Below are positions 40,968 through 50,157 of a stretch of 64,000 nt of DNA, piece by piece. The DNA is from UBA4479 sp963974935 (GTDB taxonomy: Bacteria; Pseudomonadota; Alphaproteobacteria; Rhodospirillales; Casp-alpha2). Within the stretch, counting starts at the first letter, position 1. Every line of letters begins with the position of its first letter. Location of the stretch: contig CAXBEV010000007.1 in assembly GCA_963974935.1 (NCBI GenBank), positions 62,001 through 126,000 on the forward strand. Reading direction: 5' to 3'. The notes under the pieces were generated by a model. The model did no database searches. It had not been told where the DNA came from and saw only the letters and a program-made list of their open reading frames with translations. The translations under genes and the position numbers were made by a program.

Positions 40968-41810
40968 ATGTCAGAGACCCTCCCCGAAGTTTCCGTCACC
41001 GATGCCGACCCCGCCACCCGCGCGATTTATAATCAAATCATGACGGCGACCGGCGTCGGCTCACCGGCATTGATCTATCGGCACTTTGCGGTCTTTCCGG
41101 GCTTTTTAGATTGGGTTTGGGACGTGGTCGGGGCTGACCTGAAAAGCGGTCAATTGGCGGCGCACGCGCTAGGGATCACCCACGACATTGCCGTCGCAAA
41201 ATTGCCGCCCATGCAACGTGACGAGATCATAGCATACGGCGTCAGCGCCGAGGATTGCACGGTTATCAAGGCGATGCTGGCGACCTACAATCGCATGAAT
41301 CCGATCAATCTCGGGCTGATGACGACGGTTCGCGAAATTCTCGCAGGCACGGCGACGGCGGCGGAGAGCACGGCCGCATTGCCACGTCGCGACCCGGTCG
41401 CTGCTCCCACGGCCAGCAAGTTACCGGCGCCACTGAACCTGGACGAGATGCAGCCAGATGTCCGCGCCGCCGTCCTCATGCTCAGTGCCGGCATTCCGAA
41501 CACCGGTGGACAGGTTATTCCGACGCTCTATCGACATCTCGCGATCTGGCCACAGCTGTTGTTGGCGATCGCCCCTGGACTGGGCGATGCCATGCAGCGA
41601 GGCGAGATTAACTCTCGCATGGACGATTTGATGGCGGCGATGGCACCGGTGACTGCCGACGTTCAAAGCCGCGCGCTGTCACGCGGCCTTGCACCCGCGC
41701 CGCTGGAAGACCCGGCGGCTATGGTGCGGACGCTGGATTCGTTCCTGTACACGATTCCGCAATTGGTCGTCGTCGGGACCGCGCTCGACGCGGCGATGGA
41801 ACTCGATTAA
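40968..41810 (+). CDS. DehI-like duplicated helical protein
   Basis: 280 residues that appear to be two related halves: ATRAIYNQIMTATGVGSPAL with IYRHFAVFPGFLDWVWDVV (residues 15-60) and DVRAAVLMLSAGIPNTGGQV with LYRHLAIWPQLLLAIAPGL (residues 163-205). This internal repeat and the RHFAxxP motif resemble group I haloacid dehalogenase (DehI) pseudo-dimers. The catalytic Asp of DehI cannot be confirmed here. It overlaps the convergent FMN-glutamate-synthase-like gene by 4 nt. Function uncertain. Confidence 0.6.
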   Translation: MSETLPEVSVTDADPATRAIYNQIMTATGVGSPALIYRHFAVFPGFLDWVWDVVGADLKSGQLAAHALGITHDIAVAKLPPMQRDEIIAYGVSAEDCTVIKAMLATYNRMNPINLGLMTTVREILAGTATAAESTAALPRRDPVAAPTASKLPAPLNLDEMQPDVRAAVLMLSAGIPNTGGQVIPTLYRHLAIWPQLLLAIAPGLGDAMQRGEINSRMDDLMAAMAPVTADVQSRALSRGLAPAPLEDPAAMVRTLDSFLYTIPQLVVVGTALDAAMELD

Positions 41811-43411
41811 TCCGCAGCTGCGCTGCTGGTATGTCCCAGCCGATGAAACGATTCCGCATGCGCGACACGCCAATGCATGGCGTATTCTTCGGGGCAATCG
41901 GCACGGTCCAACTGACCTGGCTCTAAGCGCACCAAAGACGTGCCACTCAGATGAGGTTCGCGAAAATTGATCATGTTGAACGTGATCTCGTGTGGTGAGG
42001 TCAGGCCCATTGCGCCGACCATCTCGGCAAAACCGGTCATGGTATTACGGTGGAAGTTCGCGACCCGTTGCGCTTTGTCGCCGACGTGCAGACCAGACTG
42101 ACGTAACGGATCTTGCGTCGCGACCCCGGTCGGGCAACGGTTGGTGTGACATGCCCGCGCCTGGATGCAGCCGATTGAGAACATAAACCCGCGTGCAGAA
42201 TTACACCAATCTGCACCCAGCCCCATGGCGCGCGCCATATCCGCACCAGAAACAATCTTACCGCTGGCGCCAAGCTTGATCCGATCACGGATACCCGCCC
42301 CGATCAGTGCCATATTGACAAAGTGCAAGCCGTCACGCAGCGGCAACCCGACCGAATTCGAAAACTCCAGCGGCGCAGCGCCGGTGCCGCCTTCTTTGCC
42401 GTCAATGACGATAAAGTCCGGATACACATCGCGCTTCAGCATCGCCTTGATGACCGCCATGAATTCACGGCGGTGACCGACACACAGCTTAAAGCCGACC
42501 GGCTTGCCGCCTGAAAGCTCGCGCAACTGAGAGATAAAATCGATCAGCCCTAACGGCGTTGAAAATTCTGAATGCGCGGCGGGTGAAATGCAGTCGGTGC
42601 CGATTGGCACGCCACGCGCATCGGCGATTTCCTGGGTCACCTTGGCACCCGGCAACATGCCGCCGTGACCGGGCTTTGCACCCTGCGACAGCTTAATCTC
42701 GATCATCTTGATCTGCGGATGCTTTGCTTTTTCGGCGAAGATATCGGCGTCGAAGCCGCCTTTATTAGTGCGACAGCCGAAATAGCCCGAGCCCAATTCC
42801 CAAATAATGTCGCCGCCCTGACTCCAATGATACTTAGAAATGCCGCCCTCACCGGTGTCGTGCGCAAAGCCACCTATCTTAGCGCCGCGATTAAGCGCTG
42901 CGATGGCGTTGCCGCTGAGCGAGCCGAAGCTCATCGCAGAAATATTCAGCAAAGAACAGCTATATGGCTGCTTGCAATCCGGCCCACCGACCGTGATCCG
43001 CAGCGCGTTAGGATCAACGTGTTCGGGCTTAAACGAATGACTGAAAAACGTATAGTCGGATGCATAGACATCTTGCTGGGTGCCGAACGGGATGGTCTGC
43101 AGTTCGTTCTTGGCGCGTTGATACACCAATGAGCGTTGCTCGCGATTAAACGGAAACGCATCGGCGTCGCTTTCGATCAAATATTGTCTGATCTCGGGTC
43201 GGATGCCTTCAAACACCCAGCGCATATGCGAGATAATCGGATAGTTGCGCCAAAGCGTGTGGCGCGCTTGCAAGACGTCATAAATGCCCAGCGCCGTAAA
43301 CGGGACCGCCACCATCAGGACCCAAGGTCCGGCGGCAAATCCGGCCCCGGTGAGGATCACACCGACCCCCACGCCCAACGCCATCCCGATCAATGCGAAA
43401 TACCGCCCCAT
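41807..43411 (-). CDS. FMN-binding glutamate synthase-family protein
   Basis: 534 residues from the ATG at 43411 (GGGAG upstream). A short N-terminal membrane segment (FALIGMALGVGVGVILTG) precedes a GltB-like FMN barrel: ISAMSFGSLSGNAIAALNRG, IKLSQGAKPGHGGMLPGAKV, FIVIDGKEGGTGAAPLEFSN and the cluster motif CIQARACHTNRCPTGVATQD. The amidotransferase domain and the NADPH subunit are missing, so it is a stand-alone FMN protein like archaeal-type glutamate synthases. The physiological reaction is unknown. Confidence 0.87.
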   Translation of the reverse strand: MGRYFALIGMALGVGVGVILTGAGFAAGPWVLMVAVPFTALGIYDVLQARHTLWRNYPIISHMRWVFEGIRPEIRQYLIESDADAFPFNREQRSLVYQRAKNELQTIPFGTQQDVYASDYTFFSHSFKPEHVDPNALRITVGGPDCKQPYSCSLLNISAMSFGSLSGNAIAALNRGAKIGGFAHDTGEGGISKYHWSQGGDIIWELGSGYFGCRTNKGGFDADIFAEKAKHPQIKMIEIKLSQGAKPGHGGMLPGAKVTQEIADARGVPIGTDCISPAAHSEFSTPLGLIDFISQLRELSGGKPVGFKLCVGHRREFMAVIKAMLKRDVYPDFIVIDGKEGGTGAAPLEFSNSVGLPLRDGLHFVNMALIGAGIRDRIKLGASGKIVSGADMARAMGLGADWCNSARGFMFSIGCIQARACHTNRCPTGVATQDPLRQSGLHVGDKAQRVANFHRNTMTGFAEMVGAMGLTSPHEITFNMINFREPHLSGTSLVRLEPGQLDRADCPEEYAMHWRVAHAESFHRLGHTSSAAAD

Positions 43412-43499
43412 CCGTTCGCTCCCTCTTATGCCCCGGGATTCTATCGATCCCATTCAGCGATGATAGGCCGATGATCAATACTGTCCAGCGCGGAAAGGC

Positions 43500-45080
43500 T
43501 CAAAACGCAGCGACAGCCCCGTCGCTGCGGGGATCGGTTGCACCCTCGAAAACGCCGTTCGGACGCAACGCGACGGCGCCGGCATGCCCCATGGTCGAGT
43601 TAAACGCGTCCATCATATCGATGGTATGGCCAGCTTCTCGCAATTGTTGCACCAATGTCGGCTCAAACCGACTTTCCACTTTCAAGGTCGTGCTTTCCTC
43701 GCCCCACGTCCGACCCAAAAGCCAGCGCGGCGCGGTGACAGATTCCTGCAGCCTTTGTTGGAAGAAGGCATAGCGCGCGAACACGGCGGCCTGGGTCTGC
43801 GGCTGCCCTTCGCCGCCCATAGTGCCGTAGCTCAGCACCGTGCCGTCGTTGAGCGATGCCATCGCCGGATTCAGCGTATGGAATGGTCGCTTGCCCGGCG
43901 CCAAGACGTTCGGATGCTCTGCGTCCAATGTGAAGCCGTGGCCCCGATTTTGCCACAGCACACCGGTTTCCGGCACGACGACGCCCGAACCGTATTCCCA
44001 AAAAATGCTTTGAATAAACGAGACCGCGCGACCGTCCGCATCAATCGCGCCCATCCAGATGGTGTCACCCGGCTTTGTCGGCACCGGCCATGCAAGGGCT
44101 TTACCCATATCAATATTGGCGGCCAGATCGTCCAAAAACCCGTCATCCAACCACGCTTGCACGTCTTGGCTCATAAAGGCCGGGTCGGTAAGTTCGGCAT
44201 TGCGCAGGATGAAGGCTTGCTTGGTAGCCTCGACCAGACCGTGCACGAAATCAAATCCTTCGGCAGTTTTCACGCCCAAGCGATCAAACAACGCCAAGAT
44301 CATCAACGAACTGACGCCCTGCGTTGGCGGCGGCATGTTATAGACGGTGCCGGCACTCGTCTTAACCTGAAGCGCTGCGACCTGCTTGGCTTGATAGGCT
44401 TCCAAATCTGACAAACGTAACGGGCTGCCGATATCGGTCAGCACCTTGGCGTTCGCGCGTGCGATATCGCCCCGATAGAAATCATCCAGGCCGGCTTCGA
44501 CCAAATGGGCCAACGTGGCGCCCAAAGCGGGCTGGCGCAGCACATCGCCGGGCGCGGGTACCGCACCGTCACGTAAATAGGTCTCGGCAAAGCCCGGGAC
44601 ATTGATCAGCCCGTCGAGTTTATCCAGCGTCAGTTCATGTTGGCCGACGGTGACCGGCACGCCATCGTTTGCATGACGGATCGCGTCTTCGAGCAAGCGC
44701 GATAACGGCAGTTTACCGCCACCGATCTTGAGCGCCTCGGCCCAGCCGCCGATGGTGCCTGCGACGGTCAGCGCAGCGCCCGGGCCACGCGACGGTATCT
44801 GATCCAAGCCTTGATCTTGATAGAAAGCTGGGCTTGCCAGCCCGGCACTTTGGCCCGCTGCATCGATACCAACCGGTGCCTTGCCCTTTTCGGCGATCAG
44901 CCAAAACCCGTCACCACCGACCGCGTTCATGTGCGGATACACAACGGCAATTGCGGCTGCCATGGCGACCATGGCTTCAACCGCGTTGCCGCCGTCACGC
45001 AGCACGCGGACGCCCGCTTCAGACGCCAAGTGATGGGGGGCGGTCACCATGCCGCCAAGGGCGGTCGGGGTATTCAGCAT
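43500..45080 (-). CDS. Gamma-glutamyltransferase family protein (YwrD-like)
   Basis: 526 residues, the normal Ggt length, without a signal peptide, so it may be cytoplasmic. The start TAPHHLASEAGVRVLRDGGN, the MNAVGGDGFWLI motif, SRGPGAALTVAGTIGGWAEA and PPPTQGVSSLMILAL are diagnostic. The self-processing nucleophile is Thr340 in PGDTIWMGAIDADG, where the usual Thr-Thr-His is Asp-Thr-Ile; YGSGVVVPETGVLWQN follows. Substrates may be gamma-glutamyl amines or other N-acyl compounds. It is read 17 nt upstream of the TauE-type gene in the minus direction. Confidence 0.88.
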   Translation of the reverse strand: MLNTPTALGGMVTAPHHLASEAGVRVLRDGGNAVEAMVAMAAAIAVVYPHMNAVGGDGFWLIAEKGKAPVGIDAAGQSAGLASPAFYQDQGLDQIPSRGPGAALTVAGTIGGWAEALKIGGGKLPLSRLLEDAIRHANDGVPVTVGQHELTLDKLDGLINVPGFAETYLRDGAVPAPGDVLRQPALGATLAHLVEAGLDDFYRGDIARANAKVLTDIGSPLRLSDLEAYQAKQVAALQVKTSAGTVYNMPPPTQGVSSLMILALFDRLGVKTAEGFDFVHGLVEATKQAFILRNAELTDPAFMSQDVQAWLDDGFLDDLAANIDMGKALAWPVPTKPGDTIWMGAIDADGRAVSFIQSIFWEYGSGVVVPETGVLWQNRGHGFTLDAEHPNVLAPGKRPFHTLNPAMASLNDGTVLSYGTMGGEGQPQTQAAVFARYAFFQQRLQESVTAPRWLLGRTWGEESTTLKVESRFEPTLVQQLREAGHTIDMMDAFNSTMGHAGAVALRPNGVFEGATDPRSDGAVAAF

Positions 45081-45097
45081 CCGTCTAACTCCTCAAA

Positions 45098-45946
45098 TCA
45101 CATCAGACCAAATGATTTAGCTGTCGCATACAACATGCGCGCCGCCGTGATGGCAAGGAACACGGCGAATGCAATACGTAGCGCGCGGGCGTTAATGGTG
45201 TTGGCGATCTTTGCGCCCACAGGCGCCATCAGCATGGTCGTGGGTACGATCATCGCGAAACCGATCATGTTGGCGTAACCAATGCTGAGCGGCGGCAAGT
45301 CGGGATTGCCGATGCCCGACGCGATAAACGCAATGGTGCCGGGGATCGCGATCACGAGACCCAACAACGACGCCGTGCCGACGGCGCGGCGGATCGGAAA
45401 ATTAAATGCGCTCAACGTCGGCACACCCAAAGTGCCACCGCCAATGCCCATGGTCACCGAAATCCCACCCAACACAAAACCGATCAGCTGTTTGACGATG
45501 CCCCCCGGCAGGCCGTCCCGAATAAAGGTGCCATCCTTGCGGGTCGCCATGTTGAGGCTGACCAACACCGCAACGACACCGAAAATACCGGTGAGGACCC
45601 GCGCGTCCGCACCGCTGCCGAGCCAGGCGCCGATCAGTGCGCCCGCGCCGACCGCCGGCCACCAGCTTTTAATGAGATCAAGATCGAGCGAGCCCCGCTT
45701 ATAGTGCGCCCTGGCCGAAACAATCGACGTTGGTACGATGGTAGCAAGCGAGGTGCCGATGGCGACATGCATCAAGGCACTTTCCTGGACACCCAGAAAC
45801 GGCAGCAGGTTGTACAAAATCGGCACGATAACGATACCGCCGCCCACACCAAGCAGGCCCGCCAACACACCGGCCACGGCACCCGTCGCCAATAGCGCGG
45901 CGGCAAAAGCCGCCAACTCAGCTGGATTCGCCGCAAAAAAGTCCAT
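45098..45946 (-). CDS. TauE/SafE-family anion exporter
   Basis: 282 residues from the ATG at 45946. Eight or nine hydrophobic segments with the family repeats GVLAGLLGVGGGIVIVPIL near the N-terminus and VTMGIGGGTLGVPTLSA in the second half. Members export sulfite, sulfoacetate or other small anions. The distance to the SauS-like locus (11 kb) does not prove a link. It is followed by the Ggt gene. Confidence 0.87.
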   Translation of the reverse strand: MDFFAANPAELAAFAAALLATGAVAGVLAGLLGVGGGIVIVPILYNLLPFLGVQESALMHVAIGTSLATIVPTSIVSARAHYKRGSLDLDLIKSWWPAVGAGALIGAWLGSGADARVLTGIFGVVAVLVSLNMATRKDGTFIRDGLPGGIVKQLIGFVLGGISVTMGIGGGTLGVPTLSAFNFPIRRAVGTASLLGLVIAIPGTIAFIASGIGNPDLPPLSIGYANMIGFAMIVPTTMLMAPVGAKIANTINARALRIAFAVFLAITAARMLYATAKSFGLM

Positions 45947-46120
45947 AAATATTTCCGTTTGTCTGTAACAACGACCCGGCAAAGTGCCAAAACAACGGCG
46001 TTTCTAACGACCTAACGCTGAAAGCACAAACCCCGCTTCGCAAAAATACACCCTTTACCCCGGGCCCCGTTTCGTCCGAAGCTGCATATTGAGCAACTTA
46101 TTTTAACGCGGAGGTCAGCC

Positions 46121-46249
46121 ATGATCCGCACCGACGAAGAATACCGCAACGCCATTGGCAGTGCACTGCACCTTAGCCAAGACGATTGGGCGGGGCCTTT
46201 ACACTTTCTGCAAAAGGCTGCTGAAACACGAAAGGGCGCTGCGGAATGA
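46121..46249 (+). CDS. 42-residue protein translationally coupled to the DUF1028 gene
   Basis: A short reading frame with a GGAGGT ribosome site (46110-46115, 5-6 nt before the ATG). It runs MIRTDEEYRNAIGSALHLSQ onward to AAE and its stop TGA overlaps the ATG of the next gene (ATGA at 46246-46249). Strong SD, 4-nt overlap and a low-rare-codon make-up support a real gene. The N-terminus is a soluble acidic/basic helix with a Trp (DDWAGPLHF). No family was recognised. It may be a leader peptide that controls the DUF1028 gene or a small partner of it. Confidence 0.6.
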   Translation: MIRTDEEYRNAIGSALHLSQDDWAGPLHFLQKAAETRKGAAE

Positions 46250-46929
46250 CATTTTCTCTGGTCGCACGATGCCCAGACAGCGGTAAGTTTGGGGTCATCG
46301 TCGCTTCTTCCAGTCCGGCGGTCGCCGCACGGTGCGCTTTCGCCGAAGCTGGAATCGGTGCGATAGCGACACAAAATGTCACCGATCCTTCGCTGGGACC
46401 CCGTGGCCTTAAGCTGTTGCGAGCTGAGGCAGACGCCCTTGAGGTCATCGACACCCTATGTGACAGCGCAGAGTATATGGAATACCGGCAATTGCTGGTG
46501 GTCGATCGGTACGGCGGCACGGCGTCGCATTCCGGCGCGCAACTGCTCGGTCTCGGCACCGAGGCGGCCATTCCCAACGCCGTTGCCGGCGGCAACATGC
46601 TAGCAGACATTGGTGTGCCACAAGCGATGATCACGTCATTTGCGGACACATCTGAAACCGGTGCTGACATCGGCGAATGCCTAATCTCCGCGCTTGAAGC
46701 CGGGCGCGACGCCGGCGGCGAAGCCGGCCCGGTCCATTCCGCTGGTATGTTGATTGTCGACAAGGTTTCATGGCCAGTGGCAAATCTCCGCATCGATTGG
46801 ACCGAAAACGATCCGGTCACAGAACTCGCCGCCCTTTGGGCACGTTACAAACCGTTGATGGATGACTATGTGACCCGCGCCCTCGACCCTACATCAGCGC
46901 CCAGCTACGGTGTGCCCGGCGACGCGTAA
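46246..46929 (+). CDS. DUF1028-family protein
   Basis: 227 residues. The N-terminal MTFSLVARCPDSGKFGVIVA, ASSSPAVAARCAFAEAGIGA and IATQNVTDPSLGPRGLKLLR match the DUF1028 family, an Ntn-hydrolase-like fold whose mature N-terminus would be Thr or Ser after Met removal (here Thr2). Members are often near metabolic and transport genes; biochemical function is not established. The start overlaps the stop of the 42-residue gene. Confidence 0.85.
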   Translation: MTFSLVARCPDSGKFGVIVASSSPAVAARCAFAEAGIGAIATQNVTDPSLGPRGLKLLRAEADALEVIDTLCDSAEYMEYRQLLVVDRYGGTASHSGAQLLGLGTEAAIPNAVAGGNMLADIGVPQAMITSFADTSETGADIGECLISALEAGRDAGGEAGPVHSAGMLIVDKVSWPVANLRIDWTENDPVTELAALWARYKPLMDDYVTRALDPTSAPSYGVPGDA

Positions 46930-46937
46930 ATCGCCGT

Positions 46938-48575
46938 CTAGTCGTTCAAGATAACCGGCTCGGGTGGGGTGCGCCCCCGGATCATATCGGCGGCCTTTTC
47001 GGCAATCATGATGGTCGGCGCGTTCAAATTGGCCGACGGCATCATCGGCATCACCGACGCATCCACGACTCTGAGCCCGCTAAGCCCATGCACCCGCAAT
47101 TCATCGTCGACGACGGCTGTCGGGTCGCTGGTCGGCGCCATCCGGCATGTGCCCATGGGATGGAACGTGGTGGTGCCGCGCTCTTTCGCGACCTGCATTA
47201 AGTCCGCATCACTTTGCACGCTGTCGCCCGGGTAAATTTCATAATCGAAATAAGGCTTCAGTGGATCCGTGCGCAAAAGATTGCGCGCCTGCTTCATGCC
47301 CGACAACAACACACGACGATCATATTCGTTTTCCAAATAGCACGGATTGATTGCCGGCTTTTCGAACGGGTCCGACGACTTCGCCCGGACATAGCCGCTG
47401 GCCTCCGGTCGCTGCTGCCAGACCGCAATCGTCATACCCGGAAATTCGTCGAGTTCGGACTGCACGCCTTCTTTGTAGCTCGCCGGTGTGAAGGTGAATT
47501 GCAGATCATTGGTTTCAACGTCGGGATTGGATCGCCAAAAGCAATACACCAGCGTCGGGCTTAACGACAAAATGCCCTTCCGCGTCAGCCCCCAGCGCGC
47601 GATCTCGCCCAGCAGTTTGAGGCCACGCGTCCGCTCGTTGATGCTTTCGATATTTTTGACGCGAGCCGTAAAGCGGGGCGCGTAGTGATCGCGCAAGTTC
47701 TCTCCCACACCCGGCAAGGCATGGCGCACATTGACGCCGATGGATGCCAAATGTTCCGGCGCGCCGACGCCAGATATCTGCAACAACTGTGGTGAGTTGA
47801 TCACACCACCGGACAAAATCACTTCGCGCCCCGCCATCACTTGGCGCGGTTTTCCATTTGGTCCACCCTTGAGGTACTTGATACCAATGGCGCGTTTACC
47901 CTCAAACAGAATTTCGGTCGCATGTGCACGGCTGATAACGCGCACGTTCGGGCGCTTCATCGCCGGACGCAAAAATGCCCGCGCCGTCGACATGCGTCGG
48001 CCCTTGTAAATCGTGCGCTGCGAATAGGTGACGCCTTCTTGCTTGGCACCGTTATAATCTTGGGCTTTTGGAATTCCGATGCTTTGCGCGCCGGCGATAA
48101 ACGCTTCTGTCAGCGGATGCGACCAGTTGATGTCTGTAACCTTGAGCGGCCCATCCCGGCCACGAAAGGTGTCGTCGCCCTCGCCCATCCGCCCTTCCGA
48201 GCGTCGGAAATACGGCAACACGTCGGCGTAGCCCCAGCCGCAATTACCGCGTTGCGCCCAGCCGTCGTAATCCATCCGATTGCCGCGCGTATAAATGTGC
48301 CCGTTGATTGAGCTCGACCCGCCCAGCGTTTTGCCGCGCGGCTGCTGGATCGCACGCCCTGCCGTCCATTCGGTCGGCTCGGTCTCGTACATCCAGTTGA
48401 TTTTCGGGTCTTTGATGGTGTGAATAAAACCGGCCGGGATATGAATAAACGGGCTGTAATCCGGTGGCCCCGCTTCGAGCACACATACACTCACACTTGG
48501 GTCTTCACTCAGGCGATTGGCGAGGACGCTGCCAGCTGAACCAGCGCCGACGATCACGTAATCAAAACTCTCCAT
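46938..48575 (-). CDS. GMC-family oxidoreductase (choline dehydrogenase-like)
   Basis: 545 residues. The N-terminal FAD motif FDYVIVGAGSAGSVLANRLS, the signature AIQQPRGKTLGGSSSINGHI, SGGVINSPQLLQISGVGAPE and the C-terminal HPMGTCRMAPTSDP with VDASVMPMMPSANLNAPTIM are diagnostic of the GMC family. Choline dehydrogenase or polyethylene glycol/alcohol dehydrogenase would share these motifs; the substrate is open. The ATG at 48575 is chosen over 48587 because the latter leaves no room for its SD. Confidence 0.9.
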   Translation of the reverse strand: MESFDYVIVGAGSAGSVLANRLSEDPSVSVCVLEAGPPDYSPFIHIPAGFIHTIKDPKINWMYETEPTEWTAGRAIQQPRGKTLGGSSSINGHIYTRGNRMDYDGWAQRGNCGWGYADVLPYFRRSEGRMGEGDDTFRGRDGPLKVTDINWSHPLTEAFIAGAQSIGIPKAQDYNGAKQEGVTYSQRTIYKGRRMSTARAFLRPAMKRPNVRVISRAHATEILFEGKRAIGIKYLKGGPNGKPRQVMAGREVILSGGVINSPQLLQISGVGAPEHLASIGVNVRHALPGVGENLRDHYAPRFTARVKNIESINERTRGLKLLGEIARWGLTRKGILSLSPTLVYCFWRSNPDVETNDLQFTFTPASYKEGVQSELDEFPGMTIAVWQQRPEASGYVRAKSSDPFEKPAINPCYLENEYDRRVLLSGMKQARNLLRTDPLKPYFDYEIYPGDSVQSDADLMQVAKERGTTTFHPMGTCRMAPTSDPTAVVDDELRVHGLSGLRVVDASVMPMMPSANLNAPTIMIAEKAADMIRGRTPPEPVILND

Positions 48576-48661
48576 CTCGACGACCATCTCCCCACGCGGT
48601 ATGCGCTGCACACAGTGTACGAAGTGATGAGAACACGGAAAAGCGTATTTACGCGCGCGAC

Positions 48662-49303
48662 TTAATGCGCCGCCGCTATATCGGCAATTATTTTGAAAGC
48701 CACTTCACGGCTCGGTGCGATATCAGGATCGCTTGGCGCATCGGCGTCTTCGACGTCGCCGCCGTCAACATAACGAAACGTGCCCAACGCATAAGTAACA
48801 CGGATTTTTTTGGCGCGATGGGCGTATGCAACCCAGGCTTCAGGCCAAATTCGGCAACCCCGAACATTTAGTGCGAAATAGCAACCTTCACCGATGCGCT
48901 CGGCAATACGGTCGATGAAATCGAAGAAGTCATTGACCATATCCGAATTGCAAAATTCATAATCGCTGAAATCGATATCGATAATCTTGAGATCATCTAA
49001 AACGCGCACTCGATCCGTAAATTCTTGCTCTTCAGCACTGGTCGGTTCGACAGCGTCTTGCGCCATACTGCGCTCACCAGCGGCATACACCGTTTCGGCC
49101 AGTTCATCGACGCCGCGTTCCAAGCGGGCACATTCCAAAAGTGCCGTATCGATAAATTGTTTACGCTGCGTCGGCTGCAAGTCCGGGAAGTCACGCAGAA
49201 TTTCCAACGCGCCACGAATCGCCGTCAACGGTGTAACGAAGCTCTCTTCCACCTTGGTGTTGAGAGCCAGCGTTGAATATTCACCTGCCGGATCCTTTGA
49301 CAT
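48662..49303 (-). CDS. Orphan protein with degenerate histidine-kinase dimerisation segment
   Basis: 213 residues. Residues 18-70 look like a HisKA/DHp helix pair: KVEESFVTPLTAIRGALEIL matches the VSHELRTPLTAIRG H-box except that the phospho-acceptor His position is Glu20. No HATPase domain follows. From about residue 100 there is a compact beta-alpha-beta domain (LDDLKIIDIDFSDYEFCNSD; FALNVRGCRIWPEAWVAYAH; VTYALGTFRYV) that resembles, loosely, a STAS/SpoIIAA-like fold. It lies 42 nt downstream of livF and is likely part of that transport operon. I do not recognise a named family. Confidence 0.7.
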   Translation of the reverse strand: MSKDPAGEYSTLALNTKVEESFVTPLTAIRGALEILRDFPDLQPTQRKQFIDTALLECARLERGVDELAETVYAAGERSMAQDAVEPTSAEEQEFTDRVRVLDDLKIIDIDFSDYEFCNSDMVNDFFDFIDRIAERIGEGCYFALNVRGCRIWPEAWVAYAHRAKKIRVTYALGTFRYVDGGDVEDADAPSDPDIAPSREVAFKIIADIAAAH

Positions 49304-49345
49304 TCGGTTGAACCTCGTCGCGCAGCCTAGGTTGAGCCGTGCCGC

Positions 49346-50131
49346 TTAGATCGCCAGATACTGCTGGCGGAGATCGGCATCATCGAGCACGTCTTGCGAT
49401 TTACCATCGAAAACCACCTGCCCCATATCGAGAATGATAGCACGATCTGCGAGGTGCAGGGCAGCAATCGCGTTTTGCTCGACGATGATGGTCGTCATGC
49501 CGAGCTTTTTGATCTGCTCCAACGTCTTCTCGATTTCTTGAACGATCACTGGCGCCAGACCTTCATACGGCTCGTCCAACAGCAGCAACTTGACGTCGCG
49601 AGCCAAGGTGCGGCTGATTGCCAGCATCTGTTGCTCGCCGCCAGAAAGTGTCGTGCCTTCTTGGTTGCGGCGCTCGCCTAGGCGCGGAAAAAGGTCGTAC
49701 ACGCGTTCAATCGACCAGCCCACCGGCGGCGCGATTTGCGCGAGTTTGAGATTCTCTTCAACGGTCAGGCCCTGAATGATGCGCCGGTCTTCCGGCACCA
49801 AGCCAATGCCCGCACGCGATGCCTGCCAGGCCTGCATATCGTGTAGCGGCTGATGATCAAGCCAGACCTCACCGGTCTTCAGGGCCGGATTGTCCAACCG
49901 TGCGATGGCCCGAAGCGTGGATGTCTTGCCGGCCCCGTTACGCCCCAGCAACGCCACGATCTCGCCTTCACGCACGTCGAAGCTGACACCTTGAACGATG
50001 TAGCTTTCACCGTAATACGCGTGGATATCCCAGCACGAAAAGAACGCCGGCTGCCCACCTTGGGACATTGTCGGCTTTTTGCTCGGCACCGCATTTTTGT
50101 ATTTATCGGCGGCGTTTTCTTGATCTTGCAT
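49346..50131 (-). CDS. livF: Branched-chain-type ABC transporter ATPase LivF
   Basis: 261 residues with an N-terminal 30-residue soluble extension. Walker A LLGRNGAGKTS, signature TLSGGEQQMLAISRTLA, Walker B LLLLDEPYEGLAP, switch IIVEQN. LivF-type (HAAT family) rather than LivG by the EDRRIIQGLTVEENLKLAQI segment. It is the last gene of the liv set before the orphan DHp-like protein. Confidence 0.92.
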   Translation of the reverse strand: MQDQENAADKYKNAVPSKKPTMSQGGQPAFFSCWDIHAYYGESYIVQGVSFDVREGEIVALLGRNGAGKTSTLRAIARLDNPALKTGEVWLDHQPLHDMQAWQASRAGIGLVPEDRRIIQGLTVEENLKLAQIAPPVGWSIERVYDLFPRLGERRNQEGTTLSGGEQQMLAISRTLARDVKLLLLDEPYEGLAPVIVQEIEKTLEQIKKLGMTTIIVEQNAIAALHLADRAIILDMGQVVFDGKSQDVLDDADLRQQYLAI

Positions 50132-50157
50132 GTTCGTCTCTCCCGATATCGGCGCGC

